This document shows, in pieces, positions 17,765 through 27,494 of a stretch of 64,000 bases of DNA (position 1 is the first letter of the stretch; each line of letters begins with the position of its first letter). The notes beneath the pieces were generated by a model. That model had not been told where the DNA came from and did no database searches. It worked only from the letters and a program-made list of their open reading frames with translations. Made by a program: the position numbers and the translations under genes. Source of the DNA: Nonomuraea fuscirosea (GTDB taxonomy: Bacteria > Actinomycetota > Actinomycetes > Streptosporangiales > Streptosporangiaceae); NCBI RefSeq assembly GCF_003001935.1, contig NZ_PVNG01000026.1, forward strand, positions 1 to 64,000. Direction: 5' to 3'.

Positions 17765-20119
17765 GTGATGCGTGAGTCCGACAGGGCCCAGGCCGCGGGG
17801 CGGGCCGCGGTGCGGGATCTGTTCGAGAAGGTTCGGCAGCGTTATTTCCAGATTCCCCCGGCCGCGCGCCGGGTGCTCTACGTGGTCGCGCTCGTGGCCA
17901 CCATGGGCCTGGGCGCCGCACTCGGGTGGGACCTGCTCCAGACCTTCCCCCTCGTGCTGCTGCTGCTCGCGTTCGTCGCGCTGACCATGCGCTATCCCAG
18001 GGCCGCCGCCACCGCGCTGGTGGTGGCGGGCTGGGCGATGCTGGCGCTGATCACGTTCAGCGCGCTGTTCCTCCCCGGCGCGCCGACCGTGCACCTGATG
18101 GTCTTCCTCGCCCTGCCCGTCGCCGGGGCGGCCCACCTCATCCGCTGGGTGACGCCGTGGGTGACCACCCTGATGGCGCTCGCCCCGGCCGGGCTGCTGG
18201 CCGCCGCGCTCTCCGCCGTCTCCGACCGCGTCGCCGTCTGGGTGGCCGTCGCCGCCGCCGCGGCCGTCCTCGTCCACCGTTTCCTGCTCGCCCGCAGGGT
18301 CAAGGCGGCCAGCGCCGCGGCCGAGGCGCAGCAGGTGCGGGTCAGGGTGCGCGAGGGCAGGCCCGACGCGCCCGGCGACAAGCAGGGCGCGCCGCCGCAG
18401 ATCTCGGTCGAGGAGGCGCTCGCCGAGCTGGAGGCCATGATCGGGCTGGTGCCGGTCAAGGAGCAGGTGCGTTCCATCGCCGCCTCCATCGAGGCCAGCC
18501 GGCTGCGCGCCGAGGCCGGCTACACCACCGGCAGGCCCACCAGGCACTTCGTCTTCGTCGGCCCGCCCGGCACCGGCAAGACCAGCGTGGCCCGCGCGCT
18601 GGCCAAGATCTTCTACGCGTTCGGCCTGCTGGAGACCCCCTACGTGGTCGAGGCGCAGCGGGCCGACCTGGTGGGCGAGTTCCTCGGCGCGACCGCGATC
18701 AAGACCAACGAGCTGGTGGACCGGGCGCTCGGCGGCGTGCTCTTCATCGACGAGGCGTACGGGCTGGTCAACTCCTCCGACGGGCAGCCCGACCGGTTCG
18801 GCGCCGAGGCCGTGCAGACCCTGCTCAAGCGGGCCGAGGACGACCGCGACCGGGTCATCATCATCCTGGCCGGCTACGAGCAGGAGATGGGCGCGTTCCT
18901 GTCCAGCAACCCCGGCCTGGCCAGCAGGTTCGCCACCCGGGTACGCTTTCCCGGCTACTCCCCCGCCGAGCTGGTCGAGGTCACCGAGCTGCTGCAGCGG
19001 CGCAGGGGCGACACGATGGACGCCGAGACCAAGCGGGTGCTGCTCGGCCTCTTCGACGACGTGCACCGCCGCGGCCTGATCGACGAGCTGGGCAACGCCC
19101 GGTTCGCCCGCAGCCTGGTCGAGGCCGCCGCGCAGGCCCGCGACGTGCGCGTGGTGGGCGCGGGCGGCACGCCGAGCACGCACGACCTGGTGACGACCAC
19201 CACGCCCGACGTGACCAAGGCGTTCGACGAGCTGACCGCCCGCTTCCGCGGCTACGTTGCCACGCCCACGCTGGAGGAGGCGCTGGCCGACCTGGACAAG
19301 ATGGCCGGCCTGGCGCCGGTCAAGCGGCAGGTGCACGCTATCGCCGCCCAGCTCCAGGTGGCCAGGATGCGGCAGGAGCGCGGGCTGCCCACCCCGCAGC
19401 AGATGCGCCACTTCGTCTTCCTCGGCCCGCCCGGCACCGGCAAGACCACGGTGGCCCGGGTGCTCGGCCGCATCTTCGCCGCGCTCGGCCTGCTGGCCAG
19501 GCCCGACGTGGTCGAGGCGCACCGGGCCGACCTGGTCGGCCAGCATCTCGGCTCGACCGCGATCAAGACCAACGAGCTGGTGGACCGGGCGCTCGGCGGC
19601 GTGCTGTTCATCGACGAGGCCTACAGCCTGGTCAACCCCGGCTACCAGGGCGGCGACGCGTTCGGCGCCGAGGCCGTGCAGACCCTGCTCAAGCGGGCCG
19701 AGGACGACCGCGACCGGCTCGTCATCGTGCTGGCCGGATACGAGCGCGAGATGGACGCGTTCCTGTCCAGCAACCCCGGCCTGGCCAGCCGGTTCAACCA
19801 GCGGGTGGGCTTCCCCAGCTACTCGCCCGGCGAGCTGTCGCAGATCGCGGTGCTGCTGGCGGAGAAGGCCGGCGACACCTTCGACGACGAGGCGCTGCGG
19901 CGCCTGGACGAGGTCTTCACCTGGGTCTGCGACGACCGGCTGATCGACGGCCTGGGCAACGGCCGCTTCGCCAGGTCCCTGTTCGAGCGCGCGGCCATGC
20001 GGCGTGACGTGCGCCTGGCCGCCCACGCCTCGCGCGGCGGGTCCGCCAGCTCGGCCGACCTGACCACGATCACCAGCGAGGACGTCCGCACCGCCGTGGA
20101 CGAGCTGTCCGGCCGCTGA
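17765..20119 (+). CDS. membrane-anchored tandem AAA+ ATPase (CbbX/SpoVK type)
   Basis: The 784-residue protein (GTG start, adjacent ATG also possible; GGGGAGG ribosome site) has about five membrane helices in residues 35-175 and two CbbX-like AAA+ modules. Walker A is GPPGTGKT at 266-273 and 554-561; Walker B is GVLFIDEAY in both. The pore-facing region after Walker A and the arginine-finger region (SSNPGLASRF) are conserved in both copies. CbbX proteins remodel Rubisco, SpoVK acts in sporulation, and EccA serves type VII secretion. The double module on a membrane anchor has no assigned substrate. No secretion genes are adjacent. Confidence 0.85.
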   Translation: MMRESDRAQAAGRAAVRDLFEKVRQRYFQIPPAARRVLYVVALVATMGLGAALGWDLLQTFPLVLLLLAFVALTMRYPRAAATALVVAGWAMLALITFSALFLPGAPTVHLMVFLALPVAGAAHLIRWVTPWVTTLMALAPAGLLAAALSAVSDRVAVWVAVAAAAAVLVHRFLLARRVKAASAAAEAQQVRVRVREGRPDAPGDKQGAPPQISVEEALAELEAMIGLVPVKEQVRSIAASIEASRLRAEAGYTTGRPTRHFVFVGPPGTGKTSVARALAKIFYAFGLLETPYVVEAQRADLVGEFLGATAIKTNELVDRALGGVLFIDEAYGLVNSSDGQPDRFGAEAVQTLLKRAEDDRDRVIIILAGYEQEMGAFLSSNPGLASRFATRVRFPGYSPAELVEVTELLQRRRGDTMDAETKRVLLGLFDDVHRRGLIDELGNARFARSLVEAAAQARDVRVVGAGGTPSTHDLVTTTTPDVTKAFDELTARFRGYVATPTLEEALADLDKMAGLAPVKRQVHAIAAQLQVARMRQERGLPTPQQMRHFVFLGPPGTGKTTVARVLGRIFAALGLLARPDVVEAHRADLVGQHLGSTAIKTNELVDRALGGVLFIDEAYSLVNPGYQGGDAFGAEAVQTLLKRAEDDRDRLVIVLAGYEREMDAFLSSNPGLASRFNQRVGFPSYSPGELSQIAVLLAEKAGDTFDDEALRRLDEVFTWVCDDRLIDGLGNGRFARSLFERAAMRRDVRLAAHASRGGSASSADLTTITSEDVRTAVDELSGR

Positions 20120-20248
20120 CCTTCTTTGCCGCTTCCGTGCGCGGAGGCGCTCGCCTGGTGTAGCTATATGACTACGATAAGCCACGGGACGGTGGCGGTC
20201 GGTGTAGCCGCGCTGCGTACGTGCGGGGTGCGCGCAGGAGGTGGGGCG

Positions 20249-21232
20249 ATGGCGGGGTTCCTGGCCCGCAGACTGCTCAACTACGCCGTGCTCGTCGTGC
20301 TGGCGGCCAGCCTCGCCTACCTGGTGGCGGCCACGGCTCTCGACCCGCGCTCCAACTACGCCGACCGCACGCCCAAGCCGCCGCCCGCCGCGGTCGACGC
20401 CCAGCTCGACGCGCTCAACCTCAACGACAGGACGCCGCTGCTGCAGCGCTACGCCACGTGGGCCGGCGGCGTGCTGCGCGGCGACTTCGGCAAGACGGTC
20501 GCGGGCGCGCCGGTCGACGAGGAGCTCAAGCGCCGGATGGGCGTGACGTTCCGGCTGGTCATCCTGGGCCTGCTCTGCGGCAGCCTGCTGGGCGTGTTCG
20601 TGGGGGCGCTGGCGGCGGTGCGGCAGTACGGCTGGTTCGACCGGCTCTCGGCCGGGCTGTCGTTCCTGGTGCTGGCCGTGCCGGTGGTCGTGCTGGCCAA
20701 CATGCTGATCCTGCTGGCGGCGTGGGCCAACCAGAACGTGTTCGGCCGCCAGCTGCTGCTGGTCAGCGGCGAGTACAGCGACGGGCTGGCCACCGGATGG
20801 TGGGGTCAGGTGGTGGACCGGCTGCAACACCTCGTGCTGCCGACGATCTCGCTGTCGGTGGGGCTGATCGCGGTCTTCAGCCGCTACCAGCGCAACATGA
20901 TGCTCGACGTGCTCGGGGCCGACTTCGTCCGCACGGCCAGGGCCAAGGGGCTCAGCCGGCGCCGGGCGCTGACCCGGCACGCGCTGCGCACCGCGATGAT
21001 CCCGGTCGTCACCTACTTCGCGTTCACGTTCGGGGCGCTGCTGACCGGGGCGACGTTCACGGAGAAGATCTTCGGCTGGCACGGCCTGGGCGAGCAGCTG
21101 ATCGACTCGATCTTCGGCAACGACGTCAACACGGTCGCCGCCATCTCCCTGCTGGCCGCCGTCGCCGTGCTGCTCGCCGCGCTGGCCGCCGACCTGCTGC
21201 ACGCCGCGCTCGACCCGAGGGTCCGGGCCTGA
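20249..21232 (+). CDS. peptide ABC transporter permease (DppB-like)
   Basis: The 327-residue protein (CAGGAGG ribosome site) starts with the DppB-type N-terminal helix MAGFLARRLLNYAVLVVLAA. It has the long extracytoplasmic segment, a core of five further helices and the EAA-like loop RTARAKGLSRRRALTRHALR that contacts the ATPase. It imports oligopeptides or similar substrates together with the next three genes. The stop codon overlaps the next start (TGATG), so the operon is translationally coupled. Confidence 0.92.
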   Translation: MAGFLARRLLNYAVLVVLAASLAYLVAATALDPRSNYADRTPKPPPAAVDAQLDALNLNDRTPLLQRYATWAGGVLRGDFGKTVAGAPVDEELKRRMGVTFRLVILGLLCGSLLGVFVGALAAVRQYGWFDRLSAGLSFLVLAVPVVVLANMLILLAAWANQNVFGRQLLLVSGEYSDGLATGWWGQVVDRLQHLVLPTISLSVGLIAVFSRYQRNMMLDVLGADFVRTARAKGLSRRRALTRHALRTAMIPVVTYFAFTFGALLTGATFTEKIFGWHGLGEQLIDSIFGNDVNTVAAISLLAAVAVLLAALAADLLHAALDPRVRA

Positions 21233-22143
21233 TGACGCTGTCCGAGGAGGAGCTGGCCGAGGACCTGTCCACCGGCGCGCCGGTCAGGGCGCCGTCGCGG
21301 GCGCGGACGGTGGCCGGGCGCTTCTTCCGCTCCCCGCAGGGCGTGATCGGGTTCGCGGTGCTCGCGCTGATGTTCCTGCTGGCCTTCGCGGGGCCGCTGG
21401 TCAGCCCGTGGACCTACACCGACAAGGACTTCACCGCGTTCATGCGGCCGCCGTCGTCGCGGCACTGGTTCGGAACGCTCCAAACGGGCTCCGACGTCTT
21501 CGCGGTGACGCTGCGCGGCATGCAGAAGTCGCTGGTCGTGGGGCTGCTGGCGGCGCTGGTGTCCACCGCGCTGGCGGCGGTCGTGGGGGCGTTCGCCGGC
21601 TACTTCCTGGGCTGGACCGACCGGGTGCTGAGCTGGGTGACGGACCTGCTGCTGGTGCTGCCGGCGTTCCTGGTCCTGGCGATCCTGTCGCCGCTGTTCG
21701 GCTCGGGGCAGTGGCCGCTGTTCGTGGTCATGCTGGCGCTGTTCCTGTGGATGGTCACCTCCAAGATCGTGCGGGGGATGGCGATCTCACTGCGCGAGCG
21801 GGAGTTCGTCCAGGCCGCCCGCTACATGGGCGTGCCGCCGGTGCGGATCGTCTTCCGCCACGTGATCCCCAACCTGTCGTCGCTGCTGATCGTGGACGCC
21901 ACGCTCAACGTCAGCAGCGCGATCCTGACCGAGACCTCGCTGTCGTACTTCGGGTTCGGCATCCAGCCGCCCGACGTGTCGTTCGGGACGCTGATCGCCG
22001 AGGGGTCGATGACGGCCGTGTACGCGCCGTGGACGTTCTGGTTCGTGGCCGGGCTGCTGGTGATCACCGTGCTCGCGGTCAACCTCGTCGGTGACGCGCT
22101 GCGTGACGCCTTCGACCCGACCTCGGCGAGGAGGCCGCGATGA
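21232..22143 (+). CDS. peptide ABC transporter permease (DppC-like)
   Basis: The 303-residue protein has a charged N-terminus, a first membrane helix (VIGFAVLALMFLLAFAGPLV), the OppC-type periplasmic segment HWFGTLQTGSDVFAVTLRG, and the ATPase-contact loop VQAARYMGVPPVRIVFRHVIPN. The family-specific LTETSLSYFGFGIQPP follows. It pairs with the DppB-like permease. It overlaps the fused ATPase gene by ATGA. Confidence 0.92.
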   Translation: MTLSEEELAEDLSTGAPVRAPSRARTVAGRFFRSPQGVIGFAVLALMFLLAFAGPLVSPWTYTDKDFTAFMRPPSSRHWFGTLQTGSDVFAVTLRGMQKSLVVGLLAALVSTALAAVVGAFAGYFLGWTDRVLSWVTDLLLVLPAFLVLAILSPLFGSGQWPLFVVMLALFLWMVTSKIVRGMAISLREREFVQAARYMGVPPVRIVFRHVIPNLSSLLIVDATLNVSSAILTETSLSYFGFGIQPPDVSFGTLIAEGSMTAVYAPWTFWFVAGLLVITVLAVNLVGDALRDAFDPTSARRPR

Positions 22144-24215
22144 GCCCGGTCCGCGGGGCCGCGGCGAGGCCGGTCAGCGGTGAAGGGGGCGTGGGTGCCC
22201 CGGTGCTCGAGGTCAGCGACCTGACCGTGTCGTTCGGCGGCGTACGCGCGGTGCGGGGGGTGAGCTACTCCGTACGTCCCGGCGAGGTCCTCGGCATCGT
22301 CGGCGAGTCGGGCTCCGGCAAGTCGGTCACCTCGGCCGCCGTGATGGGGCTGCTGCCGCCGGGGGCGCGCGTCACCGGCTCGGTGCGCCTGCACGGCCAG
22401 GAGCTGATCGGCGCCCCCGACCGGCGGCTGAACGCCGTCCGCGGCAAGTCGATGTCGATGGTGTTCCAGGACCCGCTCTCCGCGCTCACCCCCGTCTACC
22501 GGGTGGGCGACCAGATCGCCGAGGCCGTCCGCGTGCACCAGCGGGTCAGCAGGGAGAGCGCCCTGGTCAAGGCCGTCGAACTGCTCGACCTCGTCGGCAT
22601 CCCCCACCCGTCCGAGCGGGCGCTGGCCTTCCCGCACGAGTTCTCCGGCGGCATGCGCCAGCGCGTGGTGATCGCGATGGCCATCGCGAACGACCCCGAC
22701 GTGATCATCTGCGACGAGCCGACCACGGCGCTCGACGTCACCATCCAGGCGCAGGTGCTGGAGGTGCTGAAGCGGGCGCAGGCCAAGACCGGGGCGGCGA
22801 TCATCATGATCACGCACGATCTCGGCGTGGTGGCCGGGTTCGCGGACCGGGTGCTGGTGATGTACGCCGGCCGCCCGGTCGAGGTGGGCGACGTGGACGA
22901 CATCTACTACCGGACGCGGATGCCGTACACGGTGGGCCTGCTCGGGTCGATCCCGCGGGTCGACCGGGGCGCGCGGCAACCGCTCGAACCCATCGAGGGC
23001 AACCCGCCCTCGCCCGCCGCGCTGCCGCCCGGGTGCCCGTTCGCGCCGCGCTGCCCGATGCGGATCGACCCGTGCGAAGCGGCCGAGCCGCCGCTGGCGG
23101 AGGTCGCCGGCGGGCATCGGGCCGCGTGCATCCGCTGGGAGGAGGTGCGGCCGCGCGGTCCTGCCGTTCCCGAGGATCCCGGCGGGCTTCCGCCCCTGCG
23201 GGTGCGCGGTGAGCGGACGGTGCTGGAGGTCAGCAACCTCGTCAAGGAATATCCGCTGCTCAGGGGCGCGGTGTTCAAGCGCAGGGTCGGCACCGTGCAC
23301 GCGGTGGCCGGCGTCAGCTTCGACCTGCGGCAGGGCGAGACGCTGGGGCTGGTCGGCGAGTCGGGCAGCGGCAAGACGACCACGCTGACGCAGATCCTGG
23401 AGCTGACCGCACCGCAGGAGGGCAGCGTCGTCGTGCTCGGCCACGACACCGCCCGCCTGCGCCGCTCCGAGCGCACGGAGATCAGGCGCGACATGCAGGT
23501 CGTCTTCCAGGACCCGCTCGCGGCGCTCGACCCGCGCATGACCGTGCACGACATCCTGGCCGAGCCGCTGCGCACGCACGGACGGCCCGGCTCGGCGCGG
23601 CGGGTGCGCGAGCTGCTCGCCCTGGTCGGGCTCGACCCCTCCCACGCCGCCCGCTATCCGCAGGACTTCTCCGGCGGGCAGCGGCAGCGCATCGGCATCG
23701 CGCGGGCGCTCGCGCTGGAGCCCAGGCTGCTGGTGCTGGACGAGCCGGTCTCGGCGCTCGACGTGTCGATCCAGGCCGGGGTGATCAACCTGCTCGACGC
23801 GCTCAGGGCCAGGCTGGGGCTGTCCTACCTGTTCGTGGCGCACGACCTGGCCGTGGTCCGGCACATCGCCGACCGGGTGGCGGTCATGTACCTGGGCAGG
23901 ATCGCCGAGATCGGCCAGGTCGACGCCGTCTACGGCGCCCCCGCGCATCCGTACACGCAGGCGCTGCTGTCGGCGATCCCGCTGCCCGATCCGGTACGCG
24001 AGCGCTCCCGCGCGCGGATCCTGCTCGAAGGCGACCTGCCCAGCCCGGCCCACCCTCCGACGGGCTGCCGATTCCGCACCCGATGCCCCAAGTTCCGTGC
24101 CGAGCTCACCGACGCCGAACGCGAGCTGTGCGCCGGCGTCGAGCCCGAGGTGCGGCCGCTGGGGGCGGACCAGGGGGCGGCCTGCCACTACGCAGACAGG
24201 CGCGAAGTCGTGTAG
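22140..24215 (+). CDS. fused DppD-DppF peptide ABC transporter ATPase
   Basis: The 691-residue protein carries two complete nucleotide-binding domains. The first has Walker A GESGSGKS, signature FSGGMRQR and Walker B VIICDEPTTALD; the second has GESGSGKT, FSGGQRQR and LLVLDEPVSALD. After each domain comes the oligopeptide/dipeptide C-terminal Cys-containing block (CPFAPRCPMRIDPC and CRFRTRCPKF), which in some relatives binds an iron-sulfur cluster. In Escherichia coli these are separate DppD and DppF chains. The fusion is common in actinobacteria. Confidence 0.92.
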   Translation: MSPVRGAAARPVSGEGGVGAPVLEVSDLTVSFGGVRAVRGVSYSVRPGEVLGIVGESGSGKSVTSAAVMGLLPPGARVTGSVRLHGQELIGAPDRRLNAVRGKSMSMVFQDPLSALTPVYRVGDQIAEAVRVHQRVSRESALVKAVELLDLVGIPHPSERALAFPHEFSGGMRQRVVIAMAIANDPDVIICDEPTTALDVTIQAQVLEVLKRAQAKTGAAIIMITHDLGVVAGFADRVLVMYAGRPVEVGDVDDIYYRTRMPYTVGLLGSIPRVDRGARQPLEPIEGNPPSPAALPPGCPFAPRCPMRIDPCEAAEPPLAEVAGGHRAACIRWEEVRPRGPAVPEDPGGLPPLRVRGERTVLEVSNLVKEYPLLRGAVFKRRVGTVHAVAGVSFDLRQGETLGLVGESGSGKTTTLTQILELTAPQEGSVVVLGHDTARLRRSERTEIRRDMQVVFQDPLAALDPRMTVHDILAEPLRTHGRPGSARRVRELLALVGLDPSHAARYPQDFSGGQRQRIGIARALALEPRLLVLDEPVSALDVSIQAGVINLLDALRARLGLSYLFVAHDLAVVRHIADRVAVMYLGRIAEIGQVDAVYGAPAHPYTQALLSAIPLPDPVRERSRARILLEGDLPSPAHPPTGCRFRTRCPKFRAELTDAERELCAGVEPEVRPLGADQGAACHYADRREVV

Positions 24216-24246
24216 ACCTCGCTCGATCCAGGAGGAAATCCGCTCG

Positions 24247-25941
24247 ATGAAAGCATCACGTCTAGTCGTGTCCGCCGCGGTGACGGGCTCGCTGCTGCTG
24301 GCGGGCTGCGGGAACGTCCGGGGAGGCGGTTCCGGGCTCCGGGACAGCCCTGGGGACGAGCGTACGATCAGGGCCTTCGACATCAACCCGCAGCCGCGCG
24401 AGAACGTCAAGGACGGCGGGACGCTGCGCTGGGGCATCAACGAGTTCCCCACGCAGTGGAACAGGAACCAGGTCGACGGCAACCTGGCGATGGCGGCCGT
24501 GATCAGCAACGCGCTGCTGCCCGCGCCGTTCGTGTCCAACGAGAAGGCCGAGATCTCGATCGACCGCGACTACGTGCTCAGCGCCGAGGTGAGCGACCAG
24601 CGGCCCAAGCAGGTGGTGACGTACACGCTCAACCCGAAGGCGAAGTGGTCGGACGGGAAGCCGATCACGTGGGCCGACTACGAGGCGCAGTGGCGGGCGC
24701 TGAACGGGCGCGATCCGGCCTTCCGCATCGCCTCCTCCACCGGCTATCAGGACATCGAGAAGGTGGCGCGGGGCAAGGACGACTTCGAGGTGGTGGTGAC
24801 GTTCGGCAAGCCGTTCGGTGACTGGCAGGCGCTGTTCGGGCCGCTGCTGCCGGCCGCGACCAACCGCAGCGCGCAGGCGTTCAACAACGCCTGGGTGGAC
24901 AAGATCCCGGTGACGGCGGGGCCGTTCAAGTTCGGCGGCTTCGACCAGACGGCCAAGACGATCACGCTGGTACGGGACGACGCCTGGTGGGGCAACCGCG
25001 CCAAACTGGACAAGATCATCTATCGCGCGTCGGAGCAGGACTCGCTGATCGGCGCGTTCGGCAACGGCGAGCTCGACATCATCGACGTGGGCCCGTCCGC
25101 GCCCGGCTACGCCCGCGCCAAGTCCACCGTGGGCGCCCAGGTGCGTCAGGCCGCCGGGCCGGACTTCCGCCACTTCACCTTCAACGGCGCCAGTGAGCTG
25201 CTCAAGGACCGCAACGTCCGCCAGGCCGTGCAGCTCGGCATCAACCGCCAGGCCATCGCCCAGTCCGACCTCCAGGGCCTCGACTGGCCGATCGCGCTGC
25301 TGAACAACCACTTCTTCATGAACACCCAGGAGGGCTACCAGGACAACGCCGGAGCCCTCGGCGCCTACAACCCCGAGCGGGCCAAGCAGCTGCTGGACGC
25401 GGCCGGCTGGAAGCTCAACGGAACCGTCAGGCAGAAGCACGGCAAGCCACTCGACCTGCGCTTCGTGGTGCCGTCAGGGGTGCAGATCAGCAAGGCCGAG
25501 GGTGAGCTGGCGCAGAGCATGCTCGCCCAGATCGGGGTCAAGCTCACCATCAAGGCCGTGCCCAGCGACGACTTCTTCAGCAAGTACGTCATCCCCGGCA
25601 ACTTCGACATCACGCCCTTCGCCTACATCGGCACGCCCTTCCCCGTCTCCAGCAGCTACGCGATCTACGCCAACGCGGAGGACGGCAAGTCCTGGAACGC
25701 GAACTTCGGGCGTACCGGCTCGGCCGAGGTCGACCAGGCCATGAGCCGGGCCGCGCAGAGCCTCGACCCCGTCAGGGCCCGCGCGGCGACGAACGCGGCC
25801 GACGCGCTGATCTGGAAGGAGGTCAACGTGCTCCCGCTGTACCAGCGGCCGCAGAACGTGGCCGTACGGGAGACGCTGGCCAACGTGGGCGCCCGCGGCT
25901 TCTTCGACCTCCAGTACGAGGACATCGGCTTCACCGGCTGA
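24247..25941 (+). CDS. peptide ABC transporter substrate-binding lipoprotein
   Basis: The 564-residue protein has a lipoprotein signal (lipobox LLAGC, Cys at residue about 21) and the SBP_bac_5 fold: GTLRWGINEFPTQWN, AKWSDGKPITWADYEAQWRAL and AGPFKFGGFDQ. It is the extracytoplasmic receptor of the transporter encoded just upstream. An AGGAGGA ribosome site 8 nt before the ATG supports this start. It follows the ATPase gene by 31 bp and completes the operon. Confidence 0.92.
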   Translation: MKASRLVVSAAVTGSLLLAGCGNVRGGGSGLRDSPGDERTIRAFDINPQPRENVKDGGTLRWGINEFPTQWNRNQVDGNLAMAAVISNALLPAPFVSNEKAEISIDRDYVLSAEVSDQRPKQVVTYTLNPKAKWSDGKPITWADYEAQWRALNGRDPAFRIASSTGYQDIEKVARGKDDFEVVVTFGKPFGDWQALFGPLLPAATNRSAQAFNNAWVDKIPVTAGPFKFGGFDQTAKTITLVRDDAWWGNRAKLDKIIYRASEQDSLIGAFGNGELDIIDVGPSAPGYARAKSTVGAQVRQAAGPDFRHFTFNGASELLKDRNVRQAVQLGINRQAIAQSDLQGLDWPIALLNNHFFMNTQEGYQDNAGALGAYNPERAKQLLDAAGWKLNGTVRQKHGKPLDLRFVVPSGVQISKAEGELAQSMLAQIGVKLTIKAVPSDDFFSKYVIPGNFDITPFAYIGTPFPVSSSYAIYANAEDGKSWNANFGRTGSAEVDQAMSRAAQSLDPVRARAATNAADALIWKEVNVLPLYQRPQNVAVRETLANVGARGFFDLQYEDIGFTG

Positions 25942-25969
25942 GCGCCGGCGGGAGGCGGCAGGCGGGGTG

Positions 25970-26221
25970 TCAGGACGGGGTGCCGGCCATGATGCGGTCG
26001 ACGAGGCCGCTGTCGCCTTCCTGGCGGGCGCAGTGCGCGCAGCAGTACCAGTGCTCGCCCGCCTGCACGCCGTGCCCGATGACCTTCGTGCCGCAGTGCT
26101 CGCAGATGGGCGCCATGGCCTCGATCGCGCACTGGAAGCAGTCGAAGGTGTGCACCGCTCCCTGCGCGTGCACCTCGAACGCCATGTCATAGTCGTTGCC
26201 GCAGGTCTCGCAGACAGCCAT
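25970..26221 (-). CDS. small Cys-rich zinc-ribbon-like protein
   Basis: The 83-residue protein starts MAVCETCGNDYDMAFEVHAQG. Cysteines fall in C-x2-C pairs (CETC, CFQC, CEHC, CCAHC) with His residues between them, a metal-binding treble-clef or LIM-like pattern. Similar small proteins in actinomycetes are sometimes labelled prokaryotic metallothionein. It probably binds zinc; its role is unknown. A GAGGGG site precedes the ATG. It is convergent with the peptide transporter operon. Confidence 0.8.
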   Translation of the reverse strand: MAVCETCGNDYDMAFEVHAQGAVHTFDCFQCAIEAMAPICEHCGTKVIGHGVQAGEHWYCCAHCARQEGDSGLVDRIMAGTPS

Positions 26222-26316
26222 GATGATCCCCTCACACAGTCGATCCGCCCGAGGGGATACCCGATTCCGGGGTTGTTTTGCCCCAAGAAAGGTCCATATT
26301 CCGCCACCCGTCCGGG

Positions 26317-27414
26317 TCAGCGGCGCTCGACGGCGGAGCGGGCCGCCAGCGGCAGGCCCAGGAGGCCCAGCGCGGCCAGCGCGGCGGGCAGGCCGAGTGC
26401 GCCGCTCAGCCCGGCCACGAGCAGCGGGCTGAGCACGAAACCCGTGTAGGAGAGCGTGGACACCCCCCACACCATCGTGCCGCTGGGGTCGTCGGCCGCG
26501 GCGCGGCTGAGCAGGGCGGGCACCATCGGGCCGAGGGCCAGCCCGGTCAGCGCGAACCCGGCCAGCGAGACCGCGACGCCTCCCCCGAGCCCCGCCAGGG
26601 CGATGCCGGCGCCGCCGCCGAGCCCGGCCACCAGGCAGAGCACCCTGAGCGACGTCCTGGGCAGCGCCTGGACGATCAGCCGGCCCGCCGTCAGCGCCGC
26701 CATGTAGACCGAAGGGGCGGCGCTGGCGACCAGCGGCGTGGCGCCCCGGTGCTCCTCCAGGAGCAGGACCGACCACTGCTCGACCGAGTTCTCGATGATC
26801 AGGACGCAGGCGGCCAGCGCCCCCAGCACGATCACGGCGCCCCACAACTTCCGCCGGTCCGTCCCGGTGACGGATGGTTCGGGCAGGCCGCGGCCCAGGC
26901 GCAGCGCGAGCGGGGTCAGCGCGGTGGCGGCCACCAGCAGGGCGACCACGACCAGCACCGTGCCGACGCCGAGGCCGTACGAGCGGGCCAGGCCGGTGAG
27001 CGGGGCCGCCGCGATGACCGCGACCGGGAAGGCGGCGTGCACCGGCTGGAAGAGCCGGCGGCCGCTCTCCCGCTCGGCGCGGCCCGTGGCCAGGTTCAGC
27101 GCGATGTCGAGGGCACCGCTGAACGCTCCCACCAGCAGCAGCGCCAGTGCGAGCTGCCAGGCGGTGCCGGCCAGGCCGATGGCGGCGACGGCGAGCGCGA
27201 ACAGGCCCGTGGCCGCCATCAGGGAGACCCGTTCCCTGCCTCTGGCCAGCCGACCGGTCAGCGCCATCGCGGGCAGGGCCCCGACCGGCACGGCGCTGAG
27301 CGCCAGCCCCAGCTCGCCCGCCGAGATCCCCAGCTCCAGCTTGACGGCGGGCAGCAGGGCCGACCACGACCCCCAGAACACCCCCCAAACCGCACAGACC
27401 GCGATCAGCGGCAT
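26317..27414 (-). CDS. MFS transporter, 12-TM (YbjJ-like)
   Basis: The 365-residue membrane protein has 12 hydrophobic segments, a short N-terminus (MPLIAVCAVWGVFWGSWSALLP) and the motif-A-like loop TGRLARGRERVSLMAATG. The pattern SALLPAVKLELGISAGELGLAL resembles YbjJ-type transporters of unknown substrate. The start is supported by an AAGGGG site 8-10 nt upstream. It is divergent from the secreted-protein gene at 27495 across an 80-bp gap. Confidence 0.82.
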   Translation of the reverse strand: MPLIAVCAVWGVFWGSWSALLPAVKLELGISAGELGLALSAVPVGALPAMALTGRLARGRERVSLMAATGLFALAVAAIGLAGTAWQLALALLLVGAFSGALDIALNLATGRAERESGRRLFQPVHAAFPVAVIAAAPLTGLARSYGLGVGTVLVVVALLVAATALTPLALRLGRGLPEPSVTGTDRRKLWGAVIVLGALAACVLIIENSVEQWSVLLLEEHRGATPLVASAAPSVYMAALTAGRLIVQALPRTSLRVLCLVAGLGGGAGIALAGLGGGVAVSLAGFALTGLALGPMVPALLSRAAADDPSGTMVWGVSTLSYTGFVLSPLLVAGLSGALGLPAALAALGLLGLPLAARSAVERR

Positions 27415-27494
27415 TTACCCGCACCCCTTGATATTTCGGTCAAGTCACAGTAAAGATCGTCCTTGCCCTTATTACCCCCTTTGAAGGGACGCTC

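Noticed and set aside
17708..21202. 1164-residue open frame on the minus strand
   Set aside because: It is antisense to the AAA+ and permease genes and is Gln/His/Arg-rich, the usual shadow of high-GC coding. It has no domain.
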